Shown in pieces: positions 40,010 through 49,176 of a stretch of DNA of 62,800 bases (the first letter of the stretch is position 1; every line of letters starts with the position of its first letter). The position numbers were made by a program, and so were the translations under genes. A model generated the notes under the pieces. It was not told the DNA's origin. It saw only the letters and a program-made list of their open reading frames with translations, and ran no database searches. Source of the DNA: Amycolatopsis thermalba (GTDB lineage Bacteria; Actinomycetota; Actinomycetes; Mycobacteriales; Pseudonocardiaceae); assembly GCF_003385215.1 (NCBI RefSeq), contig NZ_PQHW01000032.1:1-62800 (forward strand), given 5' to 3'.

Positions 40010-40660
40010 GTGGTTCCTGATCTGCCTGCGAACCCTCTGTCGATCGAACTCGAGCTGACCCACCGCCGATTCTGGTGGCAGATCGACGACGAGGACGAGC
40101 AACCGGAACAATGGGACGTCTCGGCGGACGTCTCGGAGCTGGACGTCTGCCCCGAGGAGCTCCGGCACGTCGGCGACATCGCCCTCGTCATCGCCGATCT
40201 GACCAAGGAACGGAACCTGCTGGATTCGGTCGTGCTCGGGGAGTGGGCGCTGGAGTTCATCGCCGAGACGGTGATCGATCCGGACCAGGGCAAGCTGCAC
40301 CCCGAACTGGACGCGCGCATCAGCCAGGGACCGCCGCGCATGGTGGTCCTGCGGCGCGTCGAACTGACCGAGCCGTGGCGCGGGCACGGTCTGGGCGCCG
40401 CACTGATCGCGAGCGCGCTCCGGATCCTGTCGCCGAACGCGCGCCTGGCGGCGTGCCGGGTCTCGCCGCTCGACTTCACCCTCCCCGGCGCGGACCGCAT
40501 CACCGCGGAACTGTGCAGCCTGCGCGCCGGCGCGATGCTGGAGCGCATCGGCTTCCAACGCTGGCGGGGAGTCCACCTGGTCGACCTGAGAAACCCCGCC
40601 CTGGTCGACGCGCGCATGGAGCTGCTGGACCAGTGGTGGCCCGGCCAGGAAGTGGATTGA
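40010..40660 (+). CDS. GNAT-like N-acetyltransferase family protein
   Basis: 216 aa from GTG 40010, with GAGGAGG four bases upstream. Motif A of GNAT enzymes is visible: VVLRRVELTEPWRGHGLGAALIASALRILSPNA (RxxGxG/A). The C-terminal SLRAGAMLERIGFQRWRGVHLVDL is also GNAT-like. The N-terminal 90 residues are acidic and not assignable. Acceptor unknown. Convergent with the amino acid deaminase-like gene (5 bp apart). Confidence 0.7.
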   Translation: MVPDLPANPLSIELELTHRRFWWQIDDEDEQPEQWDVSADVSELDVCPEELRHVGDIALVIADLTKERNLLDSVVLGEWALEFIAETVIDPDQGKLHPELDARISQGPPRMVVLRRVELTEPWRGHGLGAALIASALRILSPNARLAACRVSPLDFTLPGADRITAELCSLRAGAMLERIGFQRWRGVHLVDLRNPALVDARMELLDQWWPGQEVD

Positions 40661-40665
40661 CCGGC

Positions 40666-41928
40666 CTAGAACAAGGTCTGTGCGAGGCCGGTCAGCACGT
40701 ACTGGTCATCGACGATCGGCACCACCCGCCATTTGTCCCAGGTCGTGCACGGATGCGAGATGCCGAACCCGATGCGGTCGCCGACTTCCAGGTCGTTCGC
40801 ACCGCGGAAGTAAGCGTGCTGGTCGTTCATCGCCACCACCTCACCAGGTGGCGCCTTCGCCAGACCGGTTGTGCCGCGGCGGATCCGGTGCAACGGCACC
40901 GGGAAGCCGGAGTCCATGCCGGTGTCCCGTTTGCCGAAGTCCACAATGGCCAGGTTCGCTTCCGGCCGGGACAACACGCGCGACCACAGTTCGAGGCTCG
41001 AACGCAACGGCATCAGCGGGTACTCGGTCGCCAGCAGCTTCCGGTACTGCTCGTAGCCCAGCGAGTCGTGCGTGACGTAGCACCCGCTGCGCAGAACGAC
41101 CCGGATCGGACGGCCGTTCCGCCAGCCCGGCCCCAGCTCAGCCGCGACGAGTTCGATGTACTGGGTCCCGCCGGCCGTCACGACGAACTCGCCGGACGCG
41201 GGATGCTCCGCGAGAACGCGATCCGCCAGTTCTGTCAGCCCGCGGAGCCAGGCACGCACGTCATCGAGCAGGTGCGCGCCCAAGGCACCGGGGACCACAC
41301 CTTCGAACCCCCCGACACCCGCAAGCTCGAGCCAAGACGAGGCCAGGACCCGCTCGGCGACTCGCCAGGCCGCGGGCACACCGCGTGCGCCGGTCCGCCC
41401 ACCCGGCACCCCCAGTTCGACGATCACCGGCAACCTGCGTGCGCGTACCCCACGGGCGAGCTCCTTCTCGAGCACCTCCACGCTGTCGATCGAATCGACG
41501 TAGCAGTAGCAGGTGAACGTGGGGTCGTCGTCCAGCTCGCCGCCGAGCCACTCGATCGCCACCGGATCGCACAACTCGTTGGCCAGCAGCAGCCGGTCCG
41601 CGCCCAGCCGGCGGAACGCGGCCAGCTGGGTGGGCGTGGCGAGGGTGAGCGCCCAGGCGCCGTGCTCGATCTGCGCCTGCGCGATCTCCGGGGACATCGT
41701 GGTCTTCACGTGCGGGGCGAGGGAAAGCCCGTGCTGCTCACAGAACCGCTGCATCGCCGCGAGGTTGTGGTCGAGCTCAGGTTTCCGGAGCACGAGCAGC
41801 GGGGTGAGGAAGTCGCCGGCGAGCACGTCGAGCCCACGCAGGCCCCTCACCCCCACCCCTGGCGAGGCCGGCGGAAATCCCTTGTGGTGGTGGGCGATGA
41901 CGACATCGGGCACCCGAAGCGGCCGCAA
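40666..41928 (-). CDS. D-serine dehydratase-like / amino acid deaminase, PLP-dependent
   Basis: 420 aa from TTG 41928, which has GGAG six bases upstream and follows the AraC stop by 3 bp. An alanine-racemase-type barrel carries the PLP lysine in LAPHVKTTMSP (about residue 74), AGGTQYIELVA and RVVLRSGCYVTHD; the C-terminal D-ser_dehydrat domain has the metal ligands in GISHPCTTWDKW (His-x-Cys). This group includes eukaryotic-type D-serine dehydratase, D-threonine aldolase and bacterial amino acid deaminases. A D-amino acid substrate is probable. Coupling to two AraC regulators suggests substrate induction. Confidence 0.88.
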   Translation of the reverse strand: MRPLRVPDVVIAHHHKGFPPASPGVGVRGLRGLDVLAGDFLTPLLVLRKPELDHNLAAMQRFCEQHGLSLAPHVKTTMSPEIAQAQIEHGAWALTLATPTQLAAFRRLGADRLLLANELCDPVAIEWLGGELDDDPTFTCYCYVDSIDSVEVLEKELARGVRARRLPVIVELGVPGGRTGARGVPAAWRVAERVLASSWLELAGVGGFEGVVPGALGAHLLDDVRAWLRGLTELADRVLAEHPASGEFVVTAGGTQYIELVAAELGPGWRNGRPIRVVLRSGCYVTHDSLGYEQYRKLLATEYPLMPLRSSLELWSRVLSRPEANLAIVDFGKRDTGMDSGFPVPLHRIRRGTTGLAKAPPGEVVAMNDQHAYFRGANDLEVGDRIGFGISHPCTTWDKWRVVPIVDDQYVLTGLAQTLF

Positions 41929-41931
41929 CAG

Positions 41932-42882
41932 TCACTCCAATCGGTCGAGGGTTTCCAGTGGGGTCTCGCCGAAGCGCTGCGTGTAGCGGATCCAGAACTC
42001 CTCCCGGTCCCCGAATCCGGACCGCCGAGCCGCGTACTCGACCGTGACCAGCGGCTCACGGCCCACCACCAGGATCCGCCGGGCTTGTTCCAAGCGCATC
42101 CCCTGGCGGAAGTCCTCCGGCAGGCACCCCTCGTAGTGGCGGAAGATCCGCACGAACTCCGCTTCGGAGACTCCCGCGTCGCGGGCGAGTTCGGTCACGC
42201 TCACCTCCTTGTCCGGGTCCGCGGCCTGCAGGAGCACCTTGCCGAAGTCGCTGACGAGCGGGCCGACCTCGGCCGCCCGTGGACCGATCAGCTCGCTGTA
42301 CTCGTGCGGCTGGTGACGCAGCAGCCAGTTGACGAAGATCTCGTCGGAGTGGCGCGCGAACCGGGATTTCGACCGGCCGAAGAACCGTTCGGCACTGGTG
42401 ATAAGCGGCTGACCGCGGCCAGTGAGCCGGGTGATGGTGGGGTGGAAGCGGATCGGCCGGGCCGGCCAGCTGCCGGTGATCCGAGCGAGCCGGACGTGCA
42501 TCGCCCGCTGCTCGACGCGCACGAGTTTGAGGTAGCAGTTCGCCCCGGCCTGGAAGCCGAAGGCGTCCCCGGGCGAGGCGGTGACGACGTCTCCGGTAAC
42601 GGCCTCGAGGTAGGTCGATCCGACCCGGAATACGCACCGGCCATTCACCACGATGCCGGTCGTGTACGCGGTGCGCGGAACACCGAGTCGGACCACGACG
42701 TCCCGGCCGTAGGTGACGATGGCCGAGCTCAGATGGTCGCCCTCGTGACGATGCATTCGTAGATCCATCTCCTTCGGAAAGCCCTCCGGCAGGAGTTCGT
42801 GCGGTCCGAGGACCGGCTCGGCGGCCTGCACGGCGAGAACGGGGTCGGCGGTGCGGATGTAGGCGAAGTGGAAGCCGCTCAT
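41932..42882 (-). CDS. AraC-family regulator
   Basis: 316 aa from ATG 42882. N-terminal cupin-like binding part (HRHEGDHLSSAIVTYGRDVVVRLG ... GVVTASPGDAFGFQAGANCYLKLVRV) and C-terminal AraC DNA-binding domain (VSVTELARDAGVSEAEFVRIFRHYEGCLPEDFRQGMRLEQARRIL ... EYAARRSGFGDREEFWIRYTQRFGETPLE). It lies between another AraC gene (37 bp upstream) and the deaminase-like gene (3 bp downstream), so the three form an operon. Confidence 0.88.
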   Translation of the reverse strand: MSGFHFAYIRTADPVLAVQAAEPVLGPHELLPEGFPKEMDLRMHRHEGDHLSSAIVTYGRDVVVRLGVPRTAYTTGIVVNGRCVFRVGSTYLEAVTGDVVTASPGDAFGFQAGANCYLKLVRVEQRAMHVRLARITGSWPARPIRFHPTITRLTGRGQPLITSAERFFGRSKSRFARHSDEIFVNWLLRHQPHEYSELIGPRAAEVGPLVSDFGKVLLQAADPDKEVSVTELARDAGVSEAEFVRIFRHYEGCLPEDFRQGMRLEQARRILVVGREPLVTVEYAARRSGFGDREEFWIRYTQRFGETPLETLDRLE

Positions 42883-42919
42883 TGCTCGGGATCTCCGTTC
42901 GGGGTCAAGCGGCGGGTGT

Positions 42920-43894
42920 TCATCGGCGGAGAGTCCGGTCGGGGGTCTCTCCGAACGTCGCGGTGTACCTGCTGGCGAAGCGGTAGTGGTCATGGAAGCC
43001 CCAGCACCGGGCCACTTCGCTCAGCCGGATCTCGTCGGGATTGCCGTTCCGCAGCAGGTGGTAGACGGCACGCAGGCGCTCGCGGCCGAGGAACTCCGGC
43101 ACCGCCAGGCCCCGGTGTCGGCGGAAGCCGGAATCCAGCCGGCCCGGCTCCACGCCCAGTGCACCCCCCAGGGAGCACAGCGTCCACTCCGCCTGCGGAT
43201 CGGCGCGCACCAGCTCGGTCGCCCGGGTCACCAGGCGAGCGGGTGCGGGGTACGCGGCGATCCGGGCGAGCCGCTCCGAGTAGTTGTTGTGCTGCAGCAC
43301 CAGCAGGTGGGTGACCAGCCACTCCTCGAACCTCGCGGACCACCGGCTCGCGGTCCACTGGCCCGGGCGGCCCAGGGAAACGATCTCCCGGACCAGCGTC
43401 TGGTACCACCGTTGCGGTCGTCCCCCTGCCACGTCCATCCCCAGCTCGAACTTGATCGGGAGGCCGGGTTCGGCACCCAGCAGGTCGCACAGGACCCGTT
43501 CGACCAGGTTCGTCCCGATCTTGACGAGGACGAGTTCGGTGTCGCCGGTCAGCGACATCCGCAGCGCCTCCTCCGGGGAAGTCACCACGATGCGCTTCCG
43601 GCTCGCGGCGACCTGCTCGCGGCCGGAGCGCACGACGCCGCTTCCCCGCAGGTGCGCCTGTACCACGAAGAACTGACGCGTGCGGCCCGGATCCACGAAC
43701 ACCGGCGCGCCGTATTCCACATAATTGAGGAGAACCTCGCTCAGACATGTAGAATTCATTCGCGCGTCGAGTTGTGCGGCCGGGTCGAGCACATCGAGGT
43801 AGTGCTCGCACAGCACCCGGGACATCAGGTCGCGGGTTTGGTCGATGTCGTAGGAATGAAATAGTTCGTACTGCTCCAGGGGTCGCGTCAACAT
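42920..43894 (-). CDS. AraC-family regulator (AraC_binding_2 type)
   Basis: 324 aa. Ligand domain pattern LFHSYDIDQTRDLMSRVLCEHYLDVLDP ... FFVVQAHLRGSGVVRSGREQV ... SLTGDTELVLVKIGTNLVERVL is the same type as the regulator at 35004-36002; C-terminal helix-turn-helices ALGVEPGRLDSGFRRHRGLAVPEFLGRERLRAVYHLL and LSEVARCWGFHDHYRFASRYTATFGETPDRTLR. It heads the operon with the second AraC gene and the deaminase-like enzyme. A palindrome lies 71 bp before its start. Confidence 0.88.
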   Translation of the reverse strand: MLTRPLEQYELFHSYDIDQTRDLMSRVLCEHYLDVLDPAAQLDARMNSTCLSEVLLNYVEYGAPVFVDPGRTRQFFVVQAHLRGSGVVRSGREQVAASRKRIVVTSPEEALRMSLTGDTELVLVKIGTNLVERVLCDLLGAEPGLPIKFELGMDVAGGRPQRWYQTLVREIVSLGRPGQWTASRWSARFEEWLVTHLLVLQHNNYSERLARIAAYPAPARLVTRATELVRADPQAEWTLCSLGGALGVEPGRLDSGFRRHRGLAVPEFLGRERLRAVYHLLRNGNPDEIRLSEVARCWGFHDHYRFASRYTATFGETPDRTLRR

Positions 43895-43965
43895 GGTCTA
43901 CGTTTCGTCGCCGTTGGCAAGATGTTCGACACCCCGGACCAGTCGGGTCATCCGAGTGTCGTAAA

Positions 43966-43983
43966 CTGAAACTCACGTTTCAG
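43966..43983. promoter_or_regulatory. Operator CTGAAAC-TCAC-GTTTCAG
   Basis: Perfect 7-bp arms, 4-bp spacer, upstream of the AraC operon. It shares TGAAAC-N4-GTTTCA with the site at 26211-26226. Confidence 0.6.
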
Positions 43984-44010
43984 GACGCCTATAGTACTCA
44001 GAAGCAGCTT

Positions 44011-44028
44011 CCAGACAAGTCTGTCTGG
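44011..44028 (-). terminator. Hairpin CCAGACA-AGTC-TGTCTGG after glcF
   Basis: Perfect 7-bp stem and 4-nt loop, 14 bp after the glcF stop; probable end of the six-gene operon. An adjacent GAAGC-a-GCTTC repeat (44001-44011) follows. Confidence 0.5.
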
Positions 44029-44042
44029 AGATCTGGTCCCGC

Positions 44043-45092
44043 CTATTTCGAGGCGATCTCGAGCAGTTCCGCCAGGTGGACCGCCCGCACCGACGAACCC
44101 CGTTTCCGCAGGCCAGAACGCAGTTGCCGGAGGCACCCCGGGTTCACCGCGACCACGAAGTCGACCCCGGCTGCCTCGATCTCGGCGATTTTCACCGCCA
44201 GTATTTTCGCGCTGTCCCGCGGCCGCAAGATCGAATAGGTGCCCGCCGCGCCGCAGCAGGTGGCCGCCGACGGCAGCTCGACGTACTCCGCCACCGCCCG
44301 GATCAGCTCCCGCGGCTGGCGCCACACCCCGAGCCCGTTGCGCAGGTGGCAGGAGTCCTGCAGCGCGACCCGCGCCGGACGGCCGTCGACGAGCAACGGC
44401 ACGGCGGGCAGAACGTCGGTCTCCACGACGAATTCGCTCAGTTCGCGGACTCGTGGCCGGCCGAGGTGGGCGGCCAGGTGCGTCGCGCAGCCCCCGGAGG
44501 TCGTCACGATCGTGCCGGGGAGGACCTCGCCGAGTTCCTTCGCCATTCGCGCACCCGCCGCGGAATCCCCGTTGTGCGCGTGCAACGCCCCGCAGCACCC
44601 CTGCCGCGGCGGCGCCGCCAACTCGGGCGCCAGCTTCCGCGCCGCGCGCGAAACCCGTGGGAACAAGGCACGTTCGGCGCACCCGAGCATCAGCGACGGC
44701 CCACTCGCGCGCGCGGCCGTCCGCGCGTGCCGGCGCACCTGGCGCGGCACCCGGAGCAGCCACGGGCGCGCGACGGCGGCCATCAGCAGCCGGGCGCGCA
44801 GCGGCCCCCGCCTGCCACGCCACTGGTGGTCCCGCCACTGCTCCAGCAGGTTCCCGTATTCCACCCCCGCCGGGCACACCGGTTCGCACGCCCGGCACCC
44901 GAGGCAGAACGACGCCTGCTCGGCCAGCGTGCCATCGTCCTCCGGCAGCTGCCCCGTTTCCAGCGCGCGCATCAGCGAGATCCGCCCCCGTGGCGACGAC
45001 GCCTCCTCCCCCGTCATCGCGTACGTCGGGCAGGCCGGCAGGCAGTAGCCGCAGGAGATGCACCGGTCCAGCAGCGGTTTCGCGAAGATCAT
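44043..45092 (-). CDS. glcF: GlcF-like iron-sulfur subunit of a 2-hydroxyacid oxidase
   Basis: 349 aa from ATG 45092, overlapping the glcD stop by 4 bp. Two 4Fe-4S ferredoxin motifs: CISCGYCLPACPTY and CLGCRACEPVCPAG, then two CCG domains (RQGCCGALHAHNGDS; TCCGAAGTYSILRP) typical of GlcF/LutA/HdrB heterodisulfide-type subunits. It passes electrons from the flavoprotein GlcD to the membrane chain. It ends the operon. GlcE is not present, as in many actinobacteria. Confidence 0.9.
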   Translation of the reverse strand: MIFAKPLLDRCISCGYCLPACPTYAMTGEEASSPRGRISLMRALETGQLPEDDGTLAEQASFCLGCRACEPVCPAGVEYGNLLEQWRDHQWRGRRGPLRARLLMAAVARPWLLRVPRQVRRHARTAARASGPSLMLGCAERALFPRVSRAARKLAPELAAPPRQGCCGALHAHNGDSAAGARMAKELGEVLPGTIVTTSGGCATHLAAHLGRPRVRELSEFVVETDVLPAVPLLVDGRPARVALQDSCHLRNGLGVWRQPRELIRAVAEYVELPSAATCCGAAGTYSILRPRDSAKILAVKIAEIEAAGVDFVVAVNPGCLRQLRSGLRKRGSSVRAVHLAELLEIASK

Positions 45093-46471
45093 GAACCCAG
45101 CTTCCCGGGGTTGAGCACGCCGGCCGGGTCGAACGCGGTCTTGATCCGGCGCAGCAACCCGAGCTGGACGGTCCCGAGCCGGTCGGCGAGGAACGGCAGT
45201 TTCGCCGCGCCCACACCGTGTTCGCCGGTGATCGTGCCGTCCAGCCGGATCGCCGTGCGGAAGATCTCGGCGAACGCCTTGTGCGCCCGTACCACCGCAT
45301 CCTCGTCGTCCGGGTCCAGCACGCACGTCGGGTGCAGGTTGCCGTCCCCGGCGTGCCCGAACGTCGCGATCTGCAGGTCGAACCGCTCGGCGATCTCGTC
45401 GATCCGCTCGACCATCTCCGGCATCCGCGGCCGCGGGACCGTGACGTCCTCCAGGATCGTCAGCGAGCCGAGCCGCGACAGCGCCGGCAGCGAGCACCGG
45501 CGCGCGGTCAGCAGCGCCTCGGCACGCGCGACGTCCTCCGCCACCGTGACCTCGAGCGCCCCGGCCTCGGCGCAGATCTTGCGCATCCGCACCATGTTCC
45601 CGGCGACGACCTCGATCGGACCGTCCTCACCGAACAGCAGCAGCGCACCGGCGTCCAGCCGCAGTCCGAGCCCGGCGTACTCCTCCACGACGGCGACGCA
45701 TTTGCGGTCCAGGAACTCCAAAGTGGCCGGTACGATTCCGGACGTGAGGATCGCGCCGACCGCCCGCGAGGCGTCCGCGAGCGATTCGAAGTAGGCCACG
45801 CCCGTGTTGCTCTCGGCCGGTGCGGGCAACAGCGCCACCGTGGCCTCGGTGATCACCGCGAGCGTGCCCTCGAACCCGGTGAGCAGCCGCGTCAGGTCGT
45901 AGCCCGCGACGTCCTTCCACAACCGGCCGCCGGTCCGGACGATTTCGCCCGTCGGCAGCACCGCCTCCAGCCCGAGCACGTAGTTGCGCGTCACGCCGTA
46001 CTTCAGGCCACGCAGGCCGCCGGCGCAGGTGGCGATGTTGCCGCCGATCGTGGCGGTCGTCCGGCTGCCCGGATCGGGCGCGTACAGCAGGTTCCGCGCC
46101 GCGGCGGCGTCCGCGAGCCGGGCCGTGGTCACCCCCGGCTGCACCCGCGCCAGCAGCTCCTCGGAGCTGATCTCCAGGATCTGCGTCATCCGCGTCAGCG
46201 CGAGGATGATCCCGCCGCGCAGCGGGACGGTCGCCGCGCAGAGGTTCGAGCCGGAGCCGCGCGGCACCACCGGCACGCGGTGTTCGGTGGCCAGCCTCAG
46301 GACGCGGGCGACCTGCTCGGTGGTGGCCGGGAAGACCACCGCGTCCGGCGGGTGGTGGAACAGCGGCGTGGCGTCGTGCGCGTAGACCGCGAGATCGCCG
46401 GGCGCCTGATGGACGTGATCGGCCCCGACCACGTCGGCCAGGGCGGCGGCGAAATCGCGGTCGAGGGTCAT
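45089..46471 (-). CDS. glcD: GlcD-like FAD-linked 2-hydroxyacid (glycolate/D-lactate) oxidase
   Basis: 460 aa from ATG 46471, sharing one base with the FAH stop. The PCMH-type FAD domain has VVPRGSGSNLCAATVPLRGGIILALTRM and IGGNIATCAGGLRGLKYGVTRNYVLGLEAVLPTGEIV; the C-terminal cap has FGHAGDGNLHP and GEHGVGAAK with GVLNPGKL at the end. Members oxidise glycolate or D-2-hydroxyacids such as D-lactate. Overlap with glcF and the FAH gene shows one transcript. Substrate choice between glycolate and D-lactate cannot be read here. Confidence 0.9.
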   Translation of the reverse strand: MTLDRDFAAALADVVGADHVHQAPGDLAVYAHDATPLFHHPPDAVVFPATTEQVARVLRLATEHRVPVVPRGSGSNLCAATVPLRGGIILALTRMTQILEISSEELLARVQPGVTTARLADAAAARNLLYAPDPGSRTTATIGGNIATCAGGLRGLKYGVTRNYVLGLEAVLPTGEIVRTGGRLWKDVAGYDLTRLLTGFEGTLAVITEATVALLPAPAESNTGVAYFESLADASRAVGAILTSGIVPATLEFLDRKCVAVVEEYAGLGLRLDAGALLLFGEDGPIEVVAGNMVRMRKICAEAGALEVTVAEDVARAEALLTARRCSLPALSRLGSLTILEDVTVPRPRMPEMVERIDEIAERFDLQIATFGHAGDGNLHPTCVLDPDDEDAVVRAHKAFAEIFRTAIRLDGTITGEHGVGAAKLPFLADRLGTVQLGLLRRIKTAFDPAGVLNPGKLGS

Positions 46472-47319
46472 CAGGCCTGCCCGCACACGTTGCGTTGACG
46501 GCCGAGTCCGGCCACCTCGGTTTCGACGACGTCGCCCGGCCGCAGGTACTCGAACCGCCCGGACAGGGCGACCCCCTCGGGCGTGCCGGTGTTCACCAGG
46601 TCGCCGGGTTCGAGCACCAGGAACTGCGAGAGGTGCCAGATGATCTCGTCGACGGTGAAGATCATGTCCGAGGTCTTCGAGTCCTGGCGCGGTTCGCCGT
46701 TGACCCAGGAGCGGAGTTCGAGCACCTGGGGATCCGGCACCTCGTCGGCGGGGACGAGCCAGGGCCCGAGCGGGTTGAACGTCTCGCACGACTTGCCCTT
46801 GGACCACTGCCCGCCCGGCCTGCCGAGCTGGAAGGCGCGTTCCGACACGTCGTTGGAGGTGACGTACCCGGCGATGCAGTCCCGCGCGTCGCCGAGCGAT
46901 TCGAGGTACCGCGCGCGCTTCCCGATGACCACGCCGAGTTCCACCTCCCAGTCGGTGCGCTCCGAACCGCGCGGGATCAGCACCTCGTCGTACGGCCCGA
47001 CCACGGTGTTCGGCGACTTGTGGAACAGGATCGGCTCGGCGGGTGGCGGATTGCCGGTCTCGGCCGCATGGGCCGCGTAGTTCTGCCCGATGCACAGCAC
47101 CGCACCCGGCCGCGCGATGGGAGCCCCGATCCGCAGCCCGACGATGTCGATCTCGGCCAGCGGCCCGTCGTCGAGCGCCTCCCGCGTCCGGCGCAGGCCG
47201 CCCCGCTCCAGGAAGGCGCCGTCGACGGCGGGCGTCAACGGGGACAGGTCGTAGTGGCGGCCGTCCTCCAGCACCACGGGGCGCTCCCGGCCGGGCGCGC
47301 CCACCTGCATCAGTTTCAT
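46471..47319 (-). CDS. Fumarylacetoacetate hydrolase-fold protein
   Basis: 282 aa. LCIGQNYAAHAAETGN, LFHKSPNTVVGPYDEVLIP, metal ligands in DWEVELGVVIGK (two Glu) and SNDVSERAF (Asp), and IFTVDEIIWHLSQFLVLEPGDLVNTGTPEGVALS are the FAH signature. Such enzymes cleave C-C bonds in acylpyruvates or hydrate/decarboxylate 2-oxo acids. In this operon it would act late in breakdown of a 2-oxo acid formed by the aminotransferase or GlcDF. It starts 4 bp after the M81 gene stop. Confidence 0.9.
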   Translation of the reverse strand: MKLMQVGAPGRERPVVLEDGRHYDLSPLTPAVDGAFLERGGLRRTREALDDGPLAEIDIVGLRIGAPIARPGAVLCIGQNYAAHAAETGNPPPAEPILFHKSPNTVVGPYDEVLIPRGSERTDWEVELGVVIGKRARYLESLGDARDCIAGYVTSNDVSERAFQLGRPGGQWSKGKSCETFNPLGPWLVPADEVPDPQVLELRSWVNGEPRQDSKTSDMIFTVDEIIWHLSQFLVLEPGDLVNTGTPEGVALSGRFEYLRPGDVVETEVAGLGRQRNVCGQA

Positions 47320-47323
47320 CCGT

Positions 47324-48808
47324 CTACTCCGGGAATTCCGCTGCTTCGAAGGGGTACAACGGCTTGCGCCGGTGCCGGTAGGTGAAGCGGCCGAGGTTCA
47401 TCGCGGTGATGCCCTCGGTGTCGACGACGACCATCCGCCGCGCGATGGCGCCATACGCCGCGCGGGGCGAGTTGACGCCCTTGGCCACCACGATGTGGTA
47501 GCGCGCCGGGTCGACGCCGACGCTGAGCAGCTGTTGCAGGCTCGAGTTCATGACAGCCTTGGAGCCGATGACCAGCGTGTGTCCCTCGGCGGTGTCCAGG
47601 ACGGCCGTCGGACCCTGGTCGAAGAAGCGGAACCCGCCGTGCGTGGCGGCCGGCTCCTCGAACCGGCCGTCGGACACCGCGCGAACCGTCCCGTGCACCG
47701 GAACCGGCCGCCCGGCGGAGTGCACGTGCTTCGCCCCCACGCGAAGGTGCACCTCGCTACCCTCCCCAGCCTCGATGCACTGCCGCGCCGAGTGCGGATC
47801 CCAGAGCGTCTGCACCAGCGGCGGCACCCCGCGGTCGAGAGCCGCCTGCAGGATCACGGTCGAATCACCGGGCGCCCCACCGCCGATGTTGTCCCCGGCA
47901 TCCAGCAGGACCACGGGTCCGTCCGGTTCACGCACCGCGATGTCGAGCGCTTCGCTCACCGCGAGCCCCTGCGCCTGCAGACCGGAGCGCCGTTTCCAGA
48001 CCTGGTTGGCCAGTTCCTGCGCCGCCACGGTCGCCTCGAACTCGTCGCCGTCGTGGATGGCGATGCACGACATCCCCATCTGCGGGACGTCGGCGTACGG
48101 GAATCCTTCGACGACGCTCGCGGAGAGCATGCCCGGCCAGCCTGCCACCTCCCGCGCCTTGGCCACCAGTTCCGCCATCGGTTCCTCGGCGGTGTCCTGC
48201 CGCGCGATGTTCACCACGAGCGGCAGCGGGACGAGCGCCTGCACGGGCCGGATCTCACCGCGTGCCGCGGCCGCGACCAGCCTCGTGCAGTCGATGCCGC
48301 GTTCCTTCGCGTCCACGTGCGGGTTGGTCTGGTATACGAGCGTCACCGTGAGCGCGTCGACCAGCCGCTTGGACACGTTCGCGTGCAGGTCCAGCACCGC
48401 TCCGACGGGTACGTCCGGACCGACCACCCGCCGCACGCGCGTGGCGATCTCACCATCGGCGTCGTGCAGGTGCTCGGCCACGGCCGCCCCGTGCAGGTTC
48501 AGGAGCACGCCGTCCCAGGGCCCGCGAGCCTGTAGTTCGGCGAGCATCTCGCCCACCAGCCACTCGAACGCGTCCTCGGTGATCGCACCGATCGGTGTCA
48601 CGAACGCGAAGAGGATCGGTTCGATCTCGATGCCCATCCGCCGCGCCGCGGAGAAATATCCGCCGAGGGTCGTCGCCGATTCCGCGTAGTCGCGGACGAT
48701 CTCCCCGTCACGCACCACGCCGCCGTTGCCGAACAGTCGCCGGTCGGCCTTCAGCGGTGAGAACGTGTTCGCCTCGTGGTAGAGCCCGAGCGTCGCGAAG
48801 CGCATCAT
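47324..48808 (-). CDS. M81 family metallopeptidase (microcystinase C/MlrC-like)
   Basis: 494 aa from ATG 48808, overlapping the RidA stop by 4 bp (a second ATG follows at once). Opening RFATLGLYHEANTFSPLKAD, the metal-site segments LLNLHGAAVAEH and GAVLDLHANVSKRLVD, and VVLLDAGDNIGGGAPGDSTVIL are typical of MlrC/M81. Known activity is cleavage of linearised microcystin, which contains D- and beta-amino acids; the physiological role of bacterial homologues is unclear. Its place among aminotransferase, RidA and oxidase genes suggests hydrolysis of an unusual amide. Confidence 0.9.
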   Translation of the reverse strand: MMRFATLGLYHEANTFSPLKADRRLFGNGGVVRDGEIVRDYAESATTLGGYFSAARRMGIEIEPILFAFVTPIGAITEDAFEWLVGEMLAELQARGPWDGVLLNLHGAAVAEHLHDADGEIATRVRRVVGPDVPVGAVLDLHANVSKRLVDALTVTLVYQTNPHVDAKERGIDCTRLVAAAARGEIRPVQALVPLPLVVNIARQDTAEEPMAELVAKAREVAGWPGMLSASVVEGFPYADVPQMGMSCIAIHDGDEFEATVAAQELANQVWKRRSGLQAQGLAVSEALDIAVREPDGPVVLLDAGDNIGGGAPGDSTVILQAALDRGVPPLVQTLWDPHSARQCIEAGEGSEVHLRVGAKHVHSAGRPVPVHGTVRAVSDGRFEEPAATHGGFRFFDQGPTAVLDTAEGHTLVIGSKAVMNSSLQQLLSVGVDPARYHIVVAKGVNSPRAAYGAIARRMVVVDTEGITAMNLGRFTYRHRRKPLYPFEAAEFPE

Positions 48809-49176
48809 CTGTCTCCCGCGTGGGCGACGACGTCGACCTCGAACCGGATGCTCTCCGGCAGGCAGCCGGTGATCGTGGTCCGCGCGGGCAACGGATCCGT
48901 GAAGTACTCGGTGTACAGCCGGTTGAACTCGGGGAGATCCCCCGCGTCCCGGAGGTAGGCGCCGACCTTGACCACATCGGACAGTTCGAGTCCGGCGTCC
49001 GCCAGCACCCGGATGATGTTGGCGAACGACCGGCGCATCTCCTCGGCGAAGGTTCCCGGGACGATGGACCCGTTCTCGTCCACCGACGCCTGGCCGGAGA
49101 CGAAGACCAGATCGCCCGCCCGCACGAACGACGAGAACTTCGACGTGTTGCCGTCCCGGCTCACCGTGCCGGTCAT
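48805..49176 (-). CDS. RidA/YjgF family protein
   Basis: 123 aa from ATG 49176, overlapping the aminotransferase stop by 4 bp. RAGDLVFVSGQASVDENGSIVPGTFAEEMRRSFANIIRVLADAGLELSDVVKVGAYLRDAGDLPEFNRLYTEYF and a PARTTITGCLPESIRFEVDVVA ending follow the YjgF fold, including the Arg in the ligand pocket. RidA proteins hydrolyse enamine/imine intermediates from PLP enzymes, which fits the aminotransferase directly upstream. Confidence 0.92.
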   Translation of the reverse strand: MTGTVSRDGNTSKFSSFVRAGDLVFVSGQASVDENGSIVPGTFAEEMRRSFANIIRVLADAGLELSDVVKVGAYLRDAGDLPEFNRLYTEYFTDPLPARTTITGCLPESIRFEVDVVAHAGDR

